Part shown: positions 60,411 to 64,000 of the stretch, piece by piece
Position numbering within the stretch: the first letter of the stretch is position 1
Layout of the letters: each line of letters begins with the position of its first letter
From: Lantana camara
Taxonomy: Eukaryota; Streptophyta; Magnoliopsida; Lamiales; Verbenaceae
Reading direction: 5' to 3'
Length of the DNA: 64,000 nucleotides
NCBI GenBank assembly: GCA_037501455.1
Contig: CM074855.1
Span: 58,349,001-58,413,000, forward strand
Made by a program: the position numbers and the translations under genes
The notes under the pieces: generated by a model
Told to the model about the DNA's origin: nothing
What the model saw: the letters and a program-made list of their open reading frames with translations, nothing else
Database searches by the model: none

Positions 60411-60689
60411 TGTAACGCCCCAACTTTTCAGTATTTTAAAATGACATATATGTTTACTAAATTGCACAAATTAATTGGTTTTTAGTGTTTTCTATAAGTA
60501 AATTTCATTGGTTAATTGTTAAATAAATGATTAATTGAAATATATGTTATATTCGAATTTGAATTTATGTGAATAACTTGTGTGCTCCTTAATTGTGCGA
60601 AATAATTATTTATACGTGTTTTATATATTTTATTTTATTTTATATGTATTAAATGTTAATTATTTTACTTTAATAATATTAATATCATA

Positions 60690-60693
60690 TATT

Positions 60694-60732
<39 letters not shown>

Positions 60733-60792
60733 GGTGTACGTGTGCATGTAATGCATGCATTTTAGATTTTATAGATTATTATGCTTGCATGT

Positions 60793-60826
<34 letters not shown>
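60690..60826. repeat. Two TA microsatellites
   Basis: Alternating TA at about 60698-60727 and 60799-60826. No MITE lies in either. Confidence 0.9.
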
Positions 60827-60831
<5 letters not shown>

Positions 60832-61519
60832 CGTATGCATTATTATTAGTATAATGTATTATATATAAATTTAATTGTCTATTAATGTTAATGTTATGAA
60901 TTTTATTGTTTCATTGCGTATGAGTGACATTTACGTGTTTCGTTTCTATTTGGATTGATACCGAAATTTCGTGCGAATTTAATATGTTGAACTTATACGT
61001 GCCTTGTATATGAATATTTGTTCGTTTCGTATTTTCGGATTCATTTGCTTGTGTTTCGGATTTAATTTGAATTTTGGAATCCAAGTCGGGCGACTAACGA
61101 GCACTTAGCGCACCCTTGGTTCCGTATTTAATATCTTGAGCTCGGGAACTCGGATTTGAGTTCCGACAACTTCGCTAAACTCATAACGAAAATTCGAGTT
61201 TAGTAAACTTAGCCTTATATTTTTCTAACGTCATTTGAACCTCCGAAATTCAACCGAAAAACGAAACGGCGACGAAACTGACCTTGTTGCACTAAAATGG
61301 CCATAGCTTATTCATTTGTTGACCAAATTAACCATGGTTTGATGCTATAGAACCCTAACTCAACCACCTAACCTGCTGTACTATTCCCTAACCGAACCAA
61401 CCCTCACACAATTCACAAATCTCAGCCAAAGTTACTGCTCTCAAGTTCTCTCCCGTAACCTTGCATTCCTTGGACATTTTGGAGCTCAAATCTCATCCTA
61501 TCTTCATCCAATCAACAAG

Positions 61520-62966
61520 GTAAGCTTAGGGTTGTTTTATATGTTCATTTCTGATCATTTGTATTCATTCATCCCCAAATTTGATCATGGTTTTATGAGT
61601 TTCTTGACTGAATTCGAAAATAAGGGGTTTAGAGCAAATTTGTTGATCTCATTCAATTCTTGATGGTTTTGATTGATTCCAAGCTTGAAAATAATTGTTT
61701 TAACATCCTCTTCTCATTTATGATCATTAATTACATGGTAGTTGAAGTATTTATGAGATATTAATTATGGAACATTGAGAAAAACTTCATGAAATGTCAC
61801 GTATGACAGCTTTTCTTGGTTGAGCTTGTTTGGAACTGATATACATGTTGAATTTGTGGTGTTTTGCTGCACATATGACAACCTAACTTATATGAACTTG
61901 TTGGGATTAAGGGAGATCAATCATGCCCTGTTTTCGGGTGAGTTTTGCCCTGTTTTGGGACTGAAATGTTGCTGTCAAAGCTGCTGCGTCTTCTTGTTCT
62001 TTTGCTGTCAGTTTTGGGGGTTGTTTTGAGCTGAATTCTTACTGCATTTCATGTCAATTATTGCTACATACGTTGCCTATTTGTTGCTTGAGATGTTGCT
62101 GCGTTTAAGCTAGAAAAACAGGGGCTGGTCTGCGTATTAGTTGATGCTGCGTTCATGCGACACGGGGGTGTCTTTCTGTCCCTTTTCAGCTTGTAACAGG
62201 CGTGCTAGAGGGGCGGTTTTCTCTGTACCGAGACACGGGGGTGTCTCGGTTTGTTCTTTGATGGTGACACGGGGGTGTCAACTTGTAATTTTCATGCTTG
62301 TTTTGTAGGTTTCCGTGTTGCTGCTGCTGTTTCCTTTTCTTCCATGCATGGCTGTTAGTTGTGTGGAATTGCATGCATGAGAACCTTGTTCATTTGAATT
62401 GCATGCATGAGTGTGGTTGTTGTTAGATAAAGATTATAATGCATGCATGTTTCATATATCTATTTATATATAAGCTGCATCCATAGTTTGTTGTTGCATG
62501 TACTGTACGTTGCATGCATGTATATATATATATATTGTATATTTAATTACATATATTTATATATGTTTATGAAATATTAAATGTTATTTGATTTAATTAA
62601 ATTATAGAATTTAATTGTTACCTATTTCATGTTTTATTTAATTTTCGATATTTAATTGAATGTATTTAATTGTTTATTCTCTAAATGTAAATGCAATTGA
62701 ATATGTTTAATTGTTTATGTTCTAATTTAAATGTGATTTAACTTGTGCTATGATTATATTTGAAATTCTTGAATTGAATTGATTGAAATGTGAAATTATG
62801 ATTCGAATGAAAGTGAATGACTTGATTATATGATTTAAATTCCTTAATAGTGCACATGAATATTTTCATAACATAATCTTATCTTTTATACATTCATATC
62901 ATAATCATTTCATTACCGAGCTTCTTATTTGGTCATATTGAGTCTCACCTCACCTCTCTTGCACAG
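61520..62966 (+). other. Candidate intron inside the LTR (GT-AG)
   Basis: Donor CAACAAG/GTAAGCTTAGG follows a CT-rich, leader-like stretch; acceptor CCTCTCTTGCACAG/ATT follows. Length is 1447 nt. The hairpin block and CATGCATG cluster lie inside. Inferred from consensus and recurrence in other LTRs. Confidence 0.4.
62157..62280. repeat. Three GACACGGGGGTGTC hairpin motifs
   Basis: The motif (arms GACAC/GTGTC, G-rich loop) occurs three times: 62159-62172 in the form CGACACGGGGGTGTC, 62231-62244 and 62265-62279. Confidence 0.8.
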
Positions 62967-63371
62967 ATTTTGAGTCTGTTGGAGACGGGGCCGGTCTGTA
63001 GGGCTCGTGCGTTCTCCTTGTTGCCGTTTAAGGTGGGTTTCTCTTCTACTTAGATAAAACGACCCGATATATCTCCCTATGTGAAAAGTTTTAAGCCAAA
63101 GTAATACGATATATATATATATATTGAGTCTTTTATCGAGTAAATGATTGCAAACGTAAAGCCCTTATTTCTTGAACCCTACCTAATGTTTTGGCGAGAA
63201 TGAATGAATGTTATGCACTGAATGGGGCCCAGGGGCTTGGTGTGAGTGGGGACCCGAGGAGGCAAGGACTGACGGTAAACCCTCACACTAGTCCCACCAA
63301 TGAATGGCGTAACCGGACCTCGTTAGGAGTTAGCGAGGAATGGACGCTGAGTGCCATCTGCGGAGTCATGT

Positions 63372-64000
63372 TGTAATGCCCCGTGTTTTCACACGAGCAG
63401 GTAAGTGTTACGTGCGCACTTTTATTTAATTGTGTGATTTTCTAAATTGATTTGCTAATTGAATTCGTTTCTAATTTGATTTATTTGTTTAAAATTAATA
63501 TGAATTCCAATGTGCGCTACGAATATATGAATGAATTTGTGAAAATGTGAATTTTGTGAATTCGGTGTTAATTGAATGAAATTACATGTTTCGTGTAACC
63601 CGTGGGTTTGATTGTAACTTATTTGAATGTTTTGGACTCAATTGGAAATTGAGTTTGGGCTTAATTGCCAATTTTTTAAACTTTAGGGACCTATTTGTAT
63701 ATAGGCAACCCCGAACGGTTTTTGCGATATCTTGAGCTCCGGACCTCGAAACCGAGATCCGTAACCGGTGTTGAACTTGTTTCGACGTTACCTATTCATT
63801 AAACTTGACCTCGTACTTTTTTGATATCATTTTAACCTTCGACAATGAACTTTTCCTTAACCTCGACCTTATAAATTAGTTGAACCGTTTAATCATCGAA
63901 CCGGACTTGAACTGACCCGTATTCTACCCATTTTATCACTAAATATCAGCATTTTCTTTTTCCCTTTTGCATCTCATTTCATCGATCATTGTCATCTCAA
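63372..64000 (+). repeat. Plus-strand Tekay-type LTR, start (cut by window end)
   Basis: It starts TGTAATGCCCCGTG and contains the conserved block ATCTTGAGCTCCGGACCTCG near 63728. The rest lies beyond the window. Confidence 0.7.

Larger units (their letters stand above)
60411..63371 (+). repeat. Plus-strand Tekay-type LTR, nearly complete
   Basis: It starts TGTAACGCCCCAAC. Landmarks in order: TA microsatellites (60690-60727, 60799-60826), the conserved GAGCTCGGGAACTCGGATT block (61139), a CT-rich leader ending AACAAG/GTAAGC (61519), GACACGGGGGTGTC hairpins (62157-62280), repeated CATGCATG, then CTCTCTTGCACAG/ATT (62966) and GGGTTTCTCTTCTACTTAG. It is interrupted at 63372 by another LTR. Same family as 55292-57056. 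Confidence 0.75.

Noticed and set aside
60411..64000. Possible host gene with 5' leader, intron and exon
   Set aside because: The leader, GTAAG and CAG/G pattern recur in several LTRs and start from an LTR terminus (TGTAACGCCCC), so it belongs to the LTR. No protein domain is found.

Overview
This is plant nuclear DNA made almost entirely of LTR retrotransposons. I see no host protein-coding gene, tRNA or rRNA. The families are typical of angiosperm pericentromeric or intergenic heterochromatin: a Ty1/copia group (Tork/Angela-like, minus strand), a Ty3/gypsy Tekay-type chromovirus with a chromodomain (minus strand), a Ty3/gypsy Tat-lineage element with two RNase H domains (plus strand), and many partial or solo LTRs related to the Tekay type. 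Nesting, premature stops and frameshifts show an old, decaying region. The species cannot be named from the sequence.

Layout. 1-1421: right part of a copia LTR. 1502-9517: complete copia element 1 with matching 5-bp target duplications (TAACA), inserted in a gypsy-type LTR that resumes at 9518 and ends at 10629. 10697-11388: a plus-strand LTR end. 11305-19461: a 4.25-kb tandem duplication; both units carry the same minus-strand LTR, and unit 1 has gained a 310-bp foldback MITE inside a TA microsatellite. 20204-about 29115: Tat element with LTR, gag, PR, RT, two RNase H, IN, a GATC-rich 3' region and a spliced-looking antisense gene. 29439-about 33180: right half of copia element 2 (pol, gag, long leader). 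33430-35560: gypsy LTR. 35566-39129: left half of copia 2 (3' LTR, pol). 39673-54257: nearly complete Tekay chromovirus with 4.2-kb LTRs, a PBS, an extra ORF upstream of gag, and gag-pol. 54258-64000: a pile of LTR fragments in both orientations plus a small pol fragment.

How the parts relate. Autonomy is lost everywhere. Copia 1 has a gag frameshift, a stop before protease and no recognisable PBS. The Tat element has many stops and a mutated RT catalytic motif. The Tekay element has two stops, a frameshift and a mutated protease motif. The features I find most worth a second look are: an open 204-codon ORF between PBS and gag of the Tekay element; an antisense two-exon gene with an in-frame 82-nt GT-AG intron in the Tat element; six G-box palindromes spaced near one helical turn in every copia LTR; apparent introns inside the Tekay-type LTRs, enclosing fast-changing hairpin-rich blocks; a Tekay 3' end carrying primer-binding-site sequence and lacking a target duplication; and insertion breakpoints that imply tandem duplication of nested blocks.
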